Shown piece after piece: positions 9,284 through 18,424 of a stretch of 64,000 nucleotides of DNA. Position 1 is the stretch's first letter. The number at the start of each line of letters is the position of its first letter. This DNA comes from Novosphingobium chloroacetimidivorans. GTDB lineage: Bacteria > Pseudomonadota > Alphaproteobacteria > Sphingomonadales > Sphingomonadaceae. A program made the position numbers and the translations under genes. The notes below the pieces were generated by a model, which saw nothing but the letters and a program-made list of their open reading frames with translations, had not been told where the DNA came from and did not search any database. The stretch covers positions 62,001 through 126,000 of the forward strand of contig NZ_JACHLR010000010.1 in assembly GCF_014204535.1 (NCBI RefSeq). The letters are read 5' to 3'.

Positions 9284-9487
9284 AGATCTGGTCCTAGGGG
9301 TCATTCGCGTCGAAGGAAAGTTTGCTCTTCAGCTCTCCCATGCGCTGTCGCGCAATGTGGCGGCTTTCCGCACGTCGAACATTGGAAGCAGCCACAAAAA
9401 AGCTTCCCCCAGCGCAAGGTAACTGCTTCTTAGGCAAAAGAGGGACATCCTGAGTTCCATGGATGCTATGGGGGTAGCGGCTCTGCG
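9284..9487. promoter_or_regulatory. Divergent control region between the two methyltransferases
   Basis: About 200 bp between the divergent starts must hold the promoters for both directions. I see no clear palindrome or consensus boxes. Placing promoters here is inference from gene orientation. Confidence 0.35.
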
Positions 9488-10780
9488 ATGTTGGTAATTG
9501 CTGATCCATCGACGCCAAGCGCAACAGCTTGGCAATATAATCGTCTGGGTTCCGCTCCATATTCTTCTGGCTGGACAGGCGCCGATGAACGCGAAGCGCG
9601 AATTCACCGCATCCACGCCTATCCAGCTCGCTTCCCTGCCTTCATCGTCCGCAAGGCCTTGGAGGTCGCGCGCGAACGCGGCCTGACGGTTCATCGCGTC
9701 GCCGACATCTTCTGCGGCAGCGGCACGGTGGCCTACGAAGCCGGCGCGCGAAATCTTGAGTTTTGGGGTTGCGACATCAACCCAGTCGCGACGCTGCTGA
9801 CTCGCGTCAAATCGATGTGGTGCGATCCGCTGCTGTTCGAGGAACAGGCAGCGCGCATCACGACGAGGGCCAGCCTCGAATCCGCTGCTTCGTCGTTGTC
9901 AGCGCAGGCGACCGCCCGATTGATGCACTGGTACGCTCCGCATCAGTTTGATGGGCTTGTGCGATTGCAGAACGCGATCGCGGCCGAAGTAGGGGCCGAT
10001 GGCGATGACGCACTGGCGTTCGCCTGCGCCTTCTCGGCGATCTTAAAGTCGGCGTCGCAGTGGCGGTTGCGGTCGGTCAAGCCATCTAACGATCCGAACA
10101 AACGGGCTATGCCCGTGATCGACGCGTTCCAGCGTCAGTGCCGTCTCATGGCGGCGGCTTGGTCGGACATGTCAGGAGTGCCGCGCAGGGACGCGACGAT
10201 CATCCAAGGGAATCTGTTGCACGTCGATCCTCCGGCTGATCCGGTCGATCTCATCGTCACCAGCCCGCCTTACGCCACCTCCTACGAATATACCGACCTC
10301 CACCAGCTATCCACTTTGTGGCTTGGCTTCGCCGACGATCATCGGGCGTTGCGCGATGGAGTCATCGGCACCAGCAGTCGGCGCGCGAACCTAGCGCGCG
10401 CGTTGGAGGGGCTGAACGCGGTCGGGATGCAGATCGTCTTCAGCCTGTTCGGATCGAACCGGCCGGCTGCCGAGGCGGTTGCGACGTACTTTCTCGACAT
10501 GCAAAAGGTCGCGTACCGCTGCCGTGACTTCCTGCGACCGGGCGGCATGGCAGTGTTCGTGATCGGCAACACGATAATGAGCGGAGTCCGTATCGATAAT
10601 GCCAACCACCTTGTCGAAAGCCTGCTCGATGCCGGCTTCGTCGACCTGCGGGTGGTGAAGCGGCAGCTCACGAACAAGCCGAACACGCCTTATCGTACCG
10701 CCAATGGTCGGCTATCCTCGATGCCGATCGGACCCCAAGTCTATGCCGAGGAATACATCGTGATGGCGCATCGTCCATGA
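9488..10780 (+). CDS. DNA methyltransferase, TSPPY type (methylase 2)
   Basis: 430 residues. It repeats the plan of the divergent methylase: RIHAYPARFPAFIVRKAL, motif I VADIFCGSGTVAYEAG, an acidic residue loop GCDINPVAT, an insert, then motif IV TSPPYATSYEYTDLHQ and FLRPGGMAVFVIGNTI. The shared H-x-YPAR / HPFPAR element before motif I and the matching WLG after motif IV indicate the two genes are homologous. Its TGA overlaps the ATG of the ATPase/kinase gene (ATGA), so methylation and signalling genes are co-translated. Target specificity is unknown. It could be one half of a heterodimeric methylase, or each enzyme may modify one strand of an asymmetric site. Confidence 0.85.
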   Translation: MLVIADPSTPSATAWQYNRLGSAPYSSGWTGADEREARIHRIHAYPARFPAFIVRKALEVARERGLTVHRVADIFCGSGTVAYEAGARNLEFWGCDINPVATLLTRVKSMWCDPLLFEEQAARITTRASLESAASSLSAQATARLMHWYAPHQFDGLVRLQNAIAAEVGADGDDALAFACAFSAILKSASQWRLRSVKPSNDPNKRAMPVIDAFQRQCRLMAAAWSDMSGVPRRDATIIQGNLLHVDPPADPVDLIVTSPPYATSYEYTDLHQLSTLWLGFADDHRALRDGVIGTSSRRANLARALEGLNAVGMQIVFSLFGSNRPAAEAVATYFLDMQKVAYRCRDFLRPGGMAVFVIGNTIMSGVRIDNANHLVESLLDAGFVDLRVVKRQLTNKPNTPYRTANGRLSSMPIGPQVYAEEYIVMAHRP

Positions 10781-13134
10781 GTGCAAAGCCACTCAAGTTC
10801 AAACCCTATGCCCGGCTGCTGACGATGCTGGGCGATCAACTCATCCGCAATGAGCAAGTGGCGCTCTCCGAGTTAATCAAAAACTCCTACGACGCCGACG
10901 CTTCCTGGGTCAAAGTGACGTTCGAGGGCTTCGACCGCGACTTCAATGCCGGTCCCCAGGCCAAGATCATCGTCGAGGACGATGGTCTTGGTATGTCGGC
11001 GCACGTGATCGAGAACCATTGGGTCAACCCAGCAACCCCTATGAAGCTATTGGGAAAGAAGGGCGACAAGCAGAAGACCGCCTTGGGTCGGATCATCCAA
11101 GGCGAAAAGGGGATCGGTCGCTTCGCTCTGCTGAAGCTCGGTCGCGACATCACGATGGTTACGCGGCCGGCGGACTCGCCGACCGAGAATGTCGTGGAGC
11201 TGAAGCTGGCACAGTTCGACGAAAACTTCCTGCAAGGCGACCAAGCGATGTTCCTCGACGAGATCGAGCTGCAATTAGAGGCGCGCACGCCAGCGACGGT
11301 GATCGTCGAAGGCGAGGTGGATTTGGGGGGGCACCGTGCGATCCGAAGACCGCACGGGACACGGATCGAGATTTCTCCGCCGGTGGGCGCCTGGACGCGG
11401 GGCAAGGTCGAGAAGGTCTTCGAGGACCTGAGCCGGCTCCAGTCGATCTTCATTGGGCCGCCCGCCGAAGACGAGGCGCCCGAAGCGATCAAAGGCCACG
11501 ACGTCGACGCAGGCGATGCCAGCGACCCCAAGGTAGCGACTGAGCGTGATAATGCGACGTCCAACGCGGCGGTCGAGCTGGACCTGCCGCGTAAGGACGA
11601 CTTTGCTGTCTATATCTACCGTAACAAGGTCTATGAACCGCTCGGGTCCGACCTGCGGGAGCGCCTGAGCGTCCTTCTCCAAGAGAACACCGTATTTCGG
11701 ATTGAGGGTCGGTTTGACGAGACCAAGGAAGCCTTCGAGTTCAATCTGGATGGCCAGCACCACGAGCTTGCACTGGTCGACGCCGAACTGACGGGTCTCG
11801 CCGTCTTCCGCGAGTATTTAAAGCGCCGCGGCCTCAATCCCGGTCAGGCTGAGCTTCTCCGCACCATGTGCGGCTCCTTCGGGTTTTCATTCTACGTCTT
11901 CGATTTCAGCACCGATGCCAAGGGCAAGCTACAGCTCGACAAAGCGGATAAGGATCTTATCAAGAACCACCGCATCTATCTTTATCGCGACGGCATCAGG
12001 GTCTACCCCTACGGCGATCCGGACGATGATTGGCTGCTGATCGACGTACGTCGTGGCACTGTGCGGGCGAGTGAGTTCCTGAGCAACGATCAGGTAGTCG
12101 GCTTCGTCAACATCTCGCAGGCTGAAAACGGACGCCTTCGCGACAAGACGAGCCGTGAGGGCCTGGTCGACACCGGGCAGGCTGTCGACGACTTTCGGTC
12201 GCTCCTTCAGACCTTCCTCGCCTGGGTGCGGAAAAGCCCCTACAACCTCTATCGCCAGCGCACGAAGAAGTCCGGTGATGTCGATGTTTTCAAATCGGGC
12301 AAGGTTCAGTCACTAATCGATGAGGCGGTGTCCGCCGCCTCCGCAGAAGATGTTCCGTCCCCGGTCCGCGAGAAGATCACCGAGGCAAATCGGCAATACA
12401 AGGCGGAGCGCCGGTACCTCGTCCAGCGGGCCGAGAATACCGAGCATCTCGCTGGCGTCGGCTTGTCCGTCGAGGCGGCCTCGCACGACCTGATGCTGGC
12501 GATGCAGCGGGTCATGGCGGCGATCGACAAGCTCATCGTCCTTTGTGACGGCGATGCCCCACTCGATCGCGAAGCCCTGAGTGCGGAGCTATTGGCGATG
12601 CGCGGCCTGCTGAGCTTCATCCAGTCGCAGCTTGCGGACATGCAGCTTCTGTTTCGGTCGACGAAGCAGCGCCGTAAGGACATCCGCGTCCTCGACCTTA
12701 TCGAGAAGGTCACAAAAATATTTGCGACGCTCTTGCAGCGTCACAAGATCGAGGTTCGACTGGAAACCGTGGGGTCGCCGCTCGTCGCCAAGACCACTGA
12801 TGCGGTGCTGCTCCAGCTCCTCCTCAACCTCTTTGATAATGCGATCTACTGGCTACAGGCCGCACCTCAACCTCGCGAGATCGAGATCATGCTGGACGGC
12901 AATGAAGGTGTGCTGACGTTCGCTGACAGCGGTCCTGGCTTCCGCGAGGAGGACGTGCCCTACGTGTTCGAGCCGTTCTTCTCGGGGAAGGGTGAGGATG
13001 GCCGCGGTCTTGGCCTCTACATTGCGCGCCAGCTTCTTGAGCGACACGAATACACGATCGAGGTCGCGACCAAAGAGCAACGCATTCTCAAGGGCGCGAA
13101 CCTAATTGTTTCCTTCGTCAAGGGTGATGCATGA
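10777..13134 (+). CDS. Dual-GHKL protein: Hsp90-like ATPase domain plus histidine-kinase module
   Basis: 785 residues. The first 200 or so form an Hsp90/MORC-like GHKL domain: LSELIKNSYDADA (N-box), VEDDGLGM (G1) and GEKGIGRFALLKLG. A central region of unknown fold follows. The C-terminal 230 residues are a kinase core: AASHDLMLAM with candidate phospho-His H570, N-box LLNLFDNAIYWL, G1 ADSGPGF, F-box FEPFFSGK and G2 GRGLGLY. There is no membrane segment, so it is cytoplasmic. It is coupled by ATGA overlaps to the methylase upstream and the receiver protein downstream. Two GHKL folds in one chain is unusual. A defence or methylation-sensing role is inferred from context only. Confidence 0.85.
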   Translation: MSAKPLKFKPYARLLTMLGDQLIRNEQVALSELIKNSYDADASWVKVTFEGFDRDFNAGPQAKIIVEDDGLGMSAHVIENHWVNPATPMKLLGKKGDKQKTALGRIIQGEKGIGRFALLKLGRDITMVTRPADSPTENVVELKLAQFDENFLQGDQAMFLDEIELQLEARTPATVIVEGEVDLGGHRAIRRPHGTRIEISPPVGAWTRGKVEKVFEDLSRLQSIFIGPPAEDEAPEAIKGHDVDAGDASDPKVATERDNATSNAAVELDLPRKDDFAVYIYRNKVYEPLGSDLRERLSVLLQENTVFRIEGRFDETKEAFEFNLDGQHHELALVDAELTGLAVFREYLKRRGLNPGQAELLRTMCGSFGFSFYVFDFSTDAKGKLQLDKADKDLIKNHRIYLYRDGIRVYPYGDPDDDWLLIDVRRGTVRASEFLSNDQVVGFVNISQAENGRLRDKTSREGLVDTGQAVDDFRSLLQTFLAWVRKSPYNLYRQRTKKSGDVDVFKSGKVQSLIDEAVSAASAEDVPSPVREKITEANRQYKAERRYLVQRAENTEHLAGVGLSVEAASHDLMLAMQRVMAAIDKLIVLCDGDAPLDREALSAELLAMRGLLSFIQSQLADMQLLFRSTKQRRKDIRVLDLIEKVTKIFATLLQRHKIEVRLETVGSPLVAKTTDAVLLQLLLNLFDNAIYWLQAAPQPREIEIMLDGNEGVLTFADSGPGFREEDVPYVFEPFFSGKGEDGRGLGLYIARQLLERHEYTIEVATKEQRILKGANLIVSFVKGDA

Positions 13135-14372
13135 CCGCAATCGTTCCACACCTCTTCAAGGGCATCGCCGTGGTCATCGACAACGGTATCGGAAAGGAGG
13201 ACGCGATCGATCAGATACTCGCGAGCATTAAGGCTGGGGGTGGTCACGCGATTGGGCTGACCGAGCGCCCCGCGACAGACTATGACCTGGAGCATTTCTC
13301 CCACGTCTCGTTCTTCATCATGGATTGGAACCTGGCCAACGATGGCGGCGAACCGCTGGAAGCCGGCATCAGACTTCCGGGCGGACTGCACGAAGCGATG
13401 GTGGCAGACAACATCGCTTTCCTGAAGCGGCTAAGCAAGAACCGCCACGCGCCCGTGTTCATCTTCACCAATGAAGACCCGGGCGACGTTATACATGAGC
13501 TATCGACCGATCCGACGCTCCATAAAAGTGTGCAGGAGTCGCATATCCTCGTGCGCCGAAAGGTCGACGTTACCGACAAGCTCTACGAGGTTTTGGAGGA
13601 TTGGGCGCGAAACACGCCGTCGGTTCTTACTTTGAAAACATGGGAGAAGAATTACCTTCGGGCCGCAAATGACTTGTTCATCGACTTACAGAATCGCACG
13701 CCCTACTGGCCGGTACTGTTGTGGCAGACCTTCGGCGAGGATGGCGTGCCCCCTAACGTCGAGATGAACCGTTTGCTCAACCGATTGGTGGAATCGCGCT
13801 CTGAGTTGCTCGACCTTGACCTCGCGCCCTTTCTCGAAGTGGTGGAGGAACAGCGTAAGAAGGACGAGGACTCGTACCGTGCATCGATGCACAAGGTGCT
13901 CGAAGGTGAGCGCTTTCTTCGTGACGAACGACTGCAAGAGGGACTTTACGCACCCGGCGATGTGTTTGCCTTTCCCGTGCAAGAAGGCAAGATGTCGTTT
14001 TACGTCAATGTTCGCGCAGAGTGCGATTGTCTTCGCGGAAGCAACGACATGCAACTCTACCTGCTTCAGGCCAAGCGTGTGGACGATGTTGAATCAAAGA
14101 TCGATCATAAATTCGGGACGTTCACCAGCGAGAAGGATGGTGAAGCGATCATCTTCGCGATGATGGATGGGGATACCTACTCGATCAAGTTCAAGGACAT
14201 GAAGATTAAGACCCTCAAGGTGATGAAGAAGGAAGAGGCAGTCCGGGTCGGCCGGCTGTTGCCGCCCTTCATCACGCGCGTCCAGCAGCGATACGCTTCC
14301 TATGTGCAACGCCCGGGTATGCCCCGGATTCCGTCGGCGCTCTACGCGGCTAAGGAGGAACAGGTCGCCTAA
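13131..14372 (+). CDS. Receiver-domain protein with unknown C-terminal output region
   Basis: 413 residues. The first 150 resemble a response-regulator receiver: FFIMDWNLA places the candidate phospho-acceptor at D65, APVFIFTNED supplies the conserved Thr region and RRKVD the conserved Lys. The remaining 260 residues have no HTH or known enzyme motif that I can see; SLALYAAK-type end is basic. It overlaps the kinase gene by four bases (ATGA) and is the last gene of the operon. It is presumably the phosphorylation partner of H570 in the upstream protein. The output may be a protein-protein interaction or an effector domain of unknown type. Confidence 0.75.
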   Translation: MTAIVPHLFKGIAVVIDNGIGKEDAIDQILASIKAGGGHAIGLTERPATDYDLEHFSHVSFFIMDWNLANDGGEPLEAGIRLPGGLHEAMVADNIAFLKRLSKNRHAPVFIFTNEDPGDVIHELSTDPTLHKSVQESHILVRRKVDVTDKLYEVLEDWARNTPSVLTLKTWEKNYLRAANDLFIDLQNRTPYWPVLLWQTFGEDGVPPNVEMNRLLNRLVESRSELLDLDLAPFLEVVEEQRKKDEDSYRASMHKVLEGERFLRDERLQEGLYAPGDVFAFPVQEGKMSFYVNVRAECDCLRGSNDMQLYLLQAKRVDDVESKIDHKFGTFTSEKDGEAIIFAMMDGDTYSIKFKDMKIKTLKVMKKEEAVRVGRLLPPFITRVQQRYASYVQRPGMPRIPSALYAAKEEQVA

Positions 14373-14453
14373 ACCGTGTAAAAGCGTTATCAGCCCAACT
14401 TGGTCCAGACTATGGTAGTCGACGGGTCACTCAGGAAGTGGCAGATTATATAT

Positions 14454-14696
14454 CGGCCCCTCCATCGGGCAAGAGGCATGTAGGACGCGGGCGCATTCCT
14501 GCGCTTCTTTCCGCCTCATAGCCCGAACTTCAATCTGATCGAAAGAGCGTTCGCCCGCCCCAAGGCCATGCTCAGGAAAGCCAGTGAGCGGACCGTCTTC
14601 GGCCTTCGAGGTCTTATCGGCACACTCGTCGATCTCTTCCGGCCCGACGAGTGCGCCGATTACTCAGTTCGTGCGGTTACGGCCCACACTAATTAG
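14454..14696 (+). pseudogene. IS630-family transposase remnant (C-terminus)
   Basis: One frame from about 14463 to the TAG at 14694-14696 reads the C-terminal DDE region of IS630 transposases: FLRFFPPHSPNFNLIERAF, then LRKASERTV and RPDECADY. Family members read LPPYSPDFNPIE here, the E being the last catalytic acid. An in-frame TAG at 14481 and loss of everything upstream show it is dead. It lies just after the methylase/kinase operon. Confidence 0.75.
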
Positions 14697-15268
14697 AGTT
14701 CGCTGTAGCTCCGGGCGATCGTTGAACTTACGGTCAGGGTCATTGCGGCCCGAGCCTTTTATCTTGGCAAGTGTGTAGCGCAGTCAGAACGAATGTGCGA
14801 GCCCGGGGGGGGCGGGCCGGGAAACTTCTCTCAGCTCTGTCGGTGCTGTTAGCGGCAGCGCCAGGCTTCAGGTGTGACGCTGCCGGCGTACATACAATCA
14901 CTCTTCTTCTAATCCGCTCAGCATCCGCCGAGTGCACGGCCTAGAGAGATCATGGCTAGAAGGGCGCTTAGTAGAAATTCGATCCACAACATCTTTGTAC
15001 TCCTTCGCTTTCTTGCCCGCTTTGGGCGAACGAGATCTACCGCGCCGTGATTTGCCGCTCCAGCTTGAAGGGTGGTCCTAATCCATCGCTGTGTCACTCT
15101 GTAAGGCCGCCCCGAACTGTCATGCAGCGGTTTGCTGTTAACTGCACCGGTCAAGGTGCAGCGAAGGACGGGAGAGCGTCACACGAAGACGAGATAACGC
15201 GAAATGGTGCTAAACGGCTGGCTTGACGATCGTGATCCTGACTCTAGGATCCGTGTGCGAGGAGTTCT
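14697..15268. other. 572-bp region without a convincing gene
   Basis: Two leftward frames (14740-14937 and 14918-15154) lack ribosome sites and homology features; the second ends in a hydrophobic stretch (FLLSALLAMISLG) that could be a tiny membrane peptide. I see no DnaA-box cluster despite the DnaA-like gene downstream. The last 100 bp should hold the promoter of the 15269 operon. Confidence 0.4.
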
Positions 15269-16210
15269 ATGCGCGAAGGACGCAAAGTTTACCGATCTGA
15301 AGATAAGATTCGCAGTATGTGCGAAGTGCTCTATCGTGCCCGAGAAATCGTTAGATGCGATCTGAAAAGGCTCGCGGAGAAGGCACAGATAAACTACTCC
15401 ACTCTTCGATCGGCGGCCAAGTCGGGTAGTTTTTCAGCTGATATTGAGGCAGCGTTAGCTCAGGTTTGCCGCTTCGACATCCAGAGTGCGGCGTGGGTCG
15501 ATGATGACGTTCCGAACGCTGTTCGCGCTCAGCTAACACGGGCCGGCTACAGGGGAAGGGATACGCCAGAGCGCTTCCAAGTCATGCTAAATGACTGCTG
15601 GGCAAGCACATCTGTTCGGTTCGAAGCGCGCCGGCGCAAGTATAGCTCGATTGATCCGCATATGGCTTATCATGAGCTTTCTGATTGTGGGCAGTCAACA
15701 TCGGCCGGAGCGGAGATGCCGTTCATTTTCAATTGCCACTTCGAGCCGTTCTACCATCATAGCGGTATTCGATTTGGCTTTCGCAAGGCGAAGGTCTCGC
15801 TTGATATTGCCTGCGAGTGCGGCGCTCGAGCTGAGCAGCGGCTAGGCCATCCCGAGCCAATCGCTCTTCGCAACGCGGAACTGGTTGGCTGCAGCATGAA
15901 GCAACGACTGAACTGGGTCATTGAAAGGCAAGACGGCGCCGACGCGATTCTCGAGGGTGATTACGCCACGCAAGATGAACCCTTGGTAACTGTTGCTGGG
16001 TTTGTCGACGGTACAAGCTTAGCCTCCCGCCTTGAAGTGAATTTATATGATCGTACAACCTGTGTGGCCGACGCCTCGGTCACGGTTCATGGTAATAAAG
16101 CACAGATAATCGAGCAAATCTTTTCGAAGCATATACCCGCTGTTCAACATCGCAATGGTTGGATTATATTGAGTGAACAAGAGAGCGTTATTGCAAGGTA
16201 CGAGGGATGA
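15269..16210 (+). CDS. Unknown protein with N-terminal helix-turn-helix, coupled to the DnaA-like gene
   Basis: 313 residues with a GGAG ribosome site 6 bases before the ATG. Residues about 25-60 look like a helix-turn-helix (DLKRLAEKAQINYSTLRSAAKSG). I do not recognise the rest, which contains FNCHFEPFYHHSGIRFGF and ACECGARAEQRLGH and looks globular rather than membrane-bound. Its TGA overlaps the ATG of the next gene (ATGA), so both are made together. Similar HTH proteins next to pentapeptide-repeat proteins suggest an accessory conflict or regulatory cassette; this is inference. Confidence 0.6.
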   Translation: MREGRKVYRSEDKIRSMCEVLYRAREIVRCDLKRLAEKAQINYSTLRSAAKSGSFSADIEAALAQVCRFDIQSAAWVDDDVPNAVRAQLTRAGYRGRDTPERFQVMLNDCWASTSVRFEARRRKYSSIDPHMAYHELSDCGQSTSAGAEMPFIFNCHFEPFYHHSGIRFGFRKAKVSLDIACECGARAEQRLGHPEPIALRNAELVGCSMKQRLNWVIERQDGADAILEGDYATQDEPLVTVAGFVDGTSLASRLEVNLYDRTTCVADASVTVHGNKAQIIEQIFSKHIPAVQHRNGWIILSEQESVIARYEG

Positions 16211-18099
16211 GGTATCTAGACGACAGCGCATCGGCAATGATTGATCGCGTCCTTGCTGCTAATACCGACAATTTTGTTGAATTGGTCGCAGTAGCAGGTC
16301 TTGATCCCAAGAATGACTTCCGTGGTACGCTCTTGCGTAATGTCGACTTCGCTAACTGCGATCTCAGCTCTTTCGATTTTACCGGCACCTGCTTCGAGAT
16401 GTGTCAGTTTACGGGAGCACAACCAAATGGCCCTAACTTCGCGGATGCAACCTTTTCCCAGTGTACTCTTCTTGAAGGGCATTCGCGTCGGGGGCCAGGA
16501 CGTAGCATGGCAAGCCCTCGGCTAATAAGCTCGACGAGCCTGCCGCCAACGAACGAGCATAACTCAGATTTCCCCAGTCCGCGACGCAGATCGTCGTATT
16601 TGTCACGCGCAGTAGGTTCGGTTGATCACCAATTTGTGGACGAACTACGCCGTGAAGAGGCGCTCTACCTCGACTTGGAATGGGCTGACATCAGCAAGGG
16701 ACTGCGCAAGGATCTCGGCCCAGAGATCCACGGGCAGTGGATAAAGCCAATCCAGCTAGGCAACTACCACCCGGAGAGCGGCACGCTAGATCTCTATTTG
16801 CCGACCGAGTTCAGCGCGAACTGGGTGCAGGACCGATTTGCGGATCGGCTCTCGCTTGCGTGGAAGATTGCGCGGCCCGACGTGCGGCGCGTGCGCATCT
16901 TGGTAAATCCGGGGCGCAAGCAGCTGCCGGAGCTGCGCCTGGGAAATGCAGGTAATCCGCGCCGGCCAGCGAACGACTCTGCCGCAGCAGGCGATCTGCG
17001 TATTGGGGCGACGGGGAGTGGCGCATTTGGAGCAGGTATAGCCGAGGTTGACACGTCACAGACTTTCGCGAATTTCGTCACCGGAGCCAGCAATGTGTTG
17101 GCCGCCAACGCTGCGCAACTTATGGCCGCAGTGGCTACGCCGCAGTTCTCGCCGCTCTATCTGAAAGGTGCAACAGGCCAAGGAAAGACGCACCTGCTCC
17201 ATGCGATTGGCCATGCCTACCTGTCGGCGCACCCGCATGCGCGCACTCTGTATTGCTCGGCCGAGCGCTTCATGGTCGAGTTCGTCCAGGCACTTCGTCA
17301 GAACCAGATGATTGAGTTCAAGTCGCGGATGCGCGACTTCGACCTGCTGTTATTGGACGACATCCAGTTCATCATCGGAAAGGCTTCGGCGCAGGAGGAG
17401 CTGCTCTACACGATCGATTGGCTGCTTCAGGAGGGCAAGCGCCTAGTCTTCGCCGCGGACCGTGCGCCGCAAGCGCTTGACGGAGTCGAGCCGCGCCTCC
17501 TCTCGCGCCTGTCGATGGGCTTGGTCGCCGACATCCAGAGCGCCGACATTGAGCTGCGCCGCTCGATCCTAGAGAGCCGGTTGACGCGCTTCGCCTCGGT
17601 CAGCGTGCCCGCCGAAGTGATCGAGTTTCTCGCCCGCACCATCAACCGAAACGTACGCGAGCTGGTCGGCGGCTTTAACAAGCTAATCGCCTACGCCCAG
17701 CTGACCGGCCAGGCCGTCTCGCTCAAGCTTGCTGAAGAGCAGCTCACCGAAATACTCTCGGCCAATCGTGGCCGCATCACTATCGACGAGATCCAGCGCA
17801 CCGTTTGCCAATTTTACCATATCGATAAGACCGAGATGAGCTCCAATCGCCGCGCCCGTGCCGTAGTGCGTCCTCGCCAAGTGGCGATGTACCTGTCCAA
17901 GGTCCTCACTCCGCGCTCCTACCCGGAAATTGGCCGCAAATTCGGCGGTCGTGACCACTCGTCAGTGATCCATGCTGTACGCTTAATCGAGGAGCTATGC
18001 ACACGTGATCCTGGCTTCGGGCAAGAGGTGCGTTCGCTGTTGAGTCTGATTGAGGGGCGGCATTGGGACGACCCGTCCGAGAATTCTACTGGTTCATGA
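16207..18099 (+). CDS. dnaA: DnaA paralogue with N-terminal pentapeptide-repeat segment
   Basis: 630 residues in one uninterrupted frame. Residues about 37-90 are pentapeptide repeats (FRGTL LRNVD FANCD LSSFD FTGTC and on). From about 150 it is a full DnaA: domain I (WADISKGLRKDLG, PTEFSANWVQDRF), AAA+ Walker A GATGQGKT at 321-328, Walker B LLLLDDIQF near 382, SRLSMGLVADI, and the DnaA signature region VAMYLSKVL to GGRDHSSVIHAVRLIE. Normal DnaA of this group is 450-500 residues. An internal ATG at 16507 (residue 101) with AGGA 7 bases upstream would give a near-normal DnaA, so the fusion could be only apparent. Whether this is the only dnaA of the cell or a second copy cannot be told here; the coupled HTH gene is not a usual dnaA neighbour. 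Confidence 0.85.
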   Translation: MRYLDDSASAMIDRVLAANTDNFVELVAVAGLDPKNDFRGTLLRNVDFANCDLSSFDFTGTCFEMCQFTGAQPNGPNFADATFSQCTLLEGHSRRGPGRSMASPRLISSTSLPPTNEHNSDFPSPRRRSSYLSRAVGSVDHQFVDELRREEALYLDLEWADISKGLRKDLGPEIHGQWIKPIQLGNYHPESGTLDLYLPTEFSANWVQDRFADRLSLAWKIARPDVRRVRILVNPGRKQLPELRLGNAGNPRRPANDSAAAGDLRIGATGSGAFGAGIAEVDTSQTFANFVTGASNVLAANAAQLMAAVATPQFSPLYLKGATGQGKTHLLHAIGHAYLSAHPHARTLYCSAERFMVEFVQALRQNQMIEFKSRMRDFDLLLLDDIQFIIGKASAQEELLYTIDWLLQEGKRLVFAADRAPQALDGVEPRLLSRLSMGLVADIQSADIELRRSILESRLTRFASVSVPAEVIEFLARTINRNVRELVGGFNKLIAYAQLTGQAVSLKLAEEQLTEILSANRGRITIDEIQRTVCQFYHIDKTEMSSNRRARAVVRPRQVAMYLSKVLTPRSYPEIGRKFGGRDHSSVIHAVRLIEELCTRDPGFGQEVRSLLSLIEGRHWDDPSENSTGS

Positions 18100-18256
18100 C
18101 CTTGAAGGTTGCGGCCACAACGGAATTGTCGAGCAATCTACTAGATGAACATCATCCAGGCGATGATCGGAACGGATCATCTCGATTGAGGATCGTGCTT
18201 CCATTCTAGGCGTCCCGTAGCCGGTATGGTCGCCCGAGAGCTGCCGCGCGCTTACC

Positions 18257-18350
18257 TGAACGAATGTCTGAAGTTGGGGAGCGCAGTTGCTGTCGTGAAT
18301 GACCGCGAGTGGGTCTCCGCCGCTGCAAAGCTGCCAAGCAGCTAGCGCCC
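18257..18350 (+). repeat. Dispersed intergenic repeat, copy 1
   Basis: About 94 bp beginning TGAACGAATGTCTGAAGTTG, with GGGAGCG, then GAGTGGGTC, and ending GCAGCTAGCGCCC. The same order of short blocks recurs in intergenic positions across the window. It lies in the 325-bp gap after the dnaA-like gene; nothing else is visible there. Confidence 0.6.
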
Positions 18351-18424
18351 AAAAGGAGGCATGTCGGAACCCATATGATCGCGGAACAGAGGCAATGAGA
18401 AAGTTCTCGGGAGCCGGGACGTTT

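Noticed and set aside
14697..15268. Replication origin next to the DnaA-like gene
   Set aside because: I looked for clusters of TTATCCACA-like boxes and AT-rich repeats and found none.
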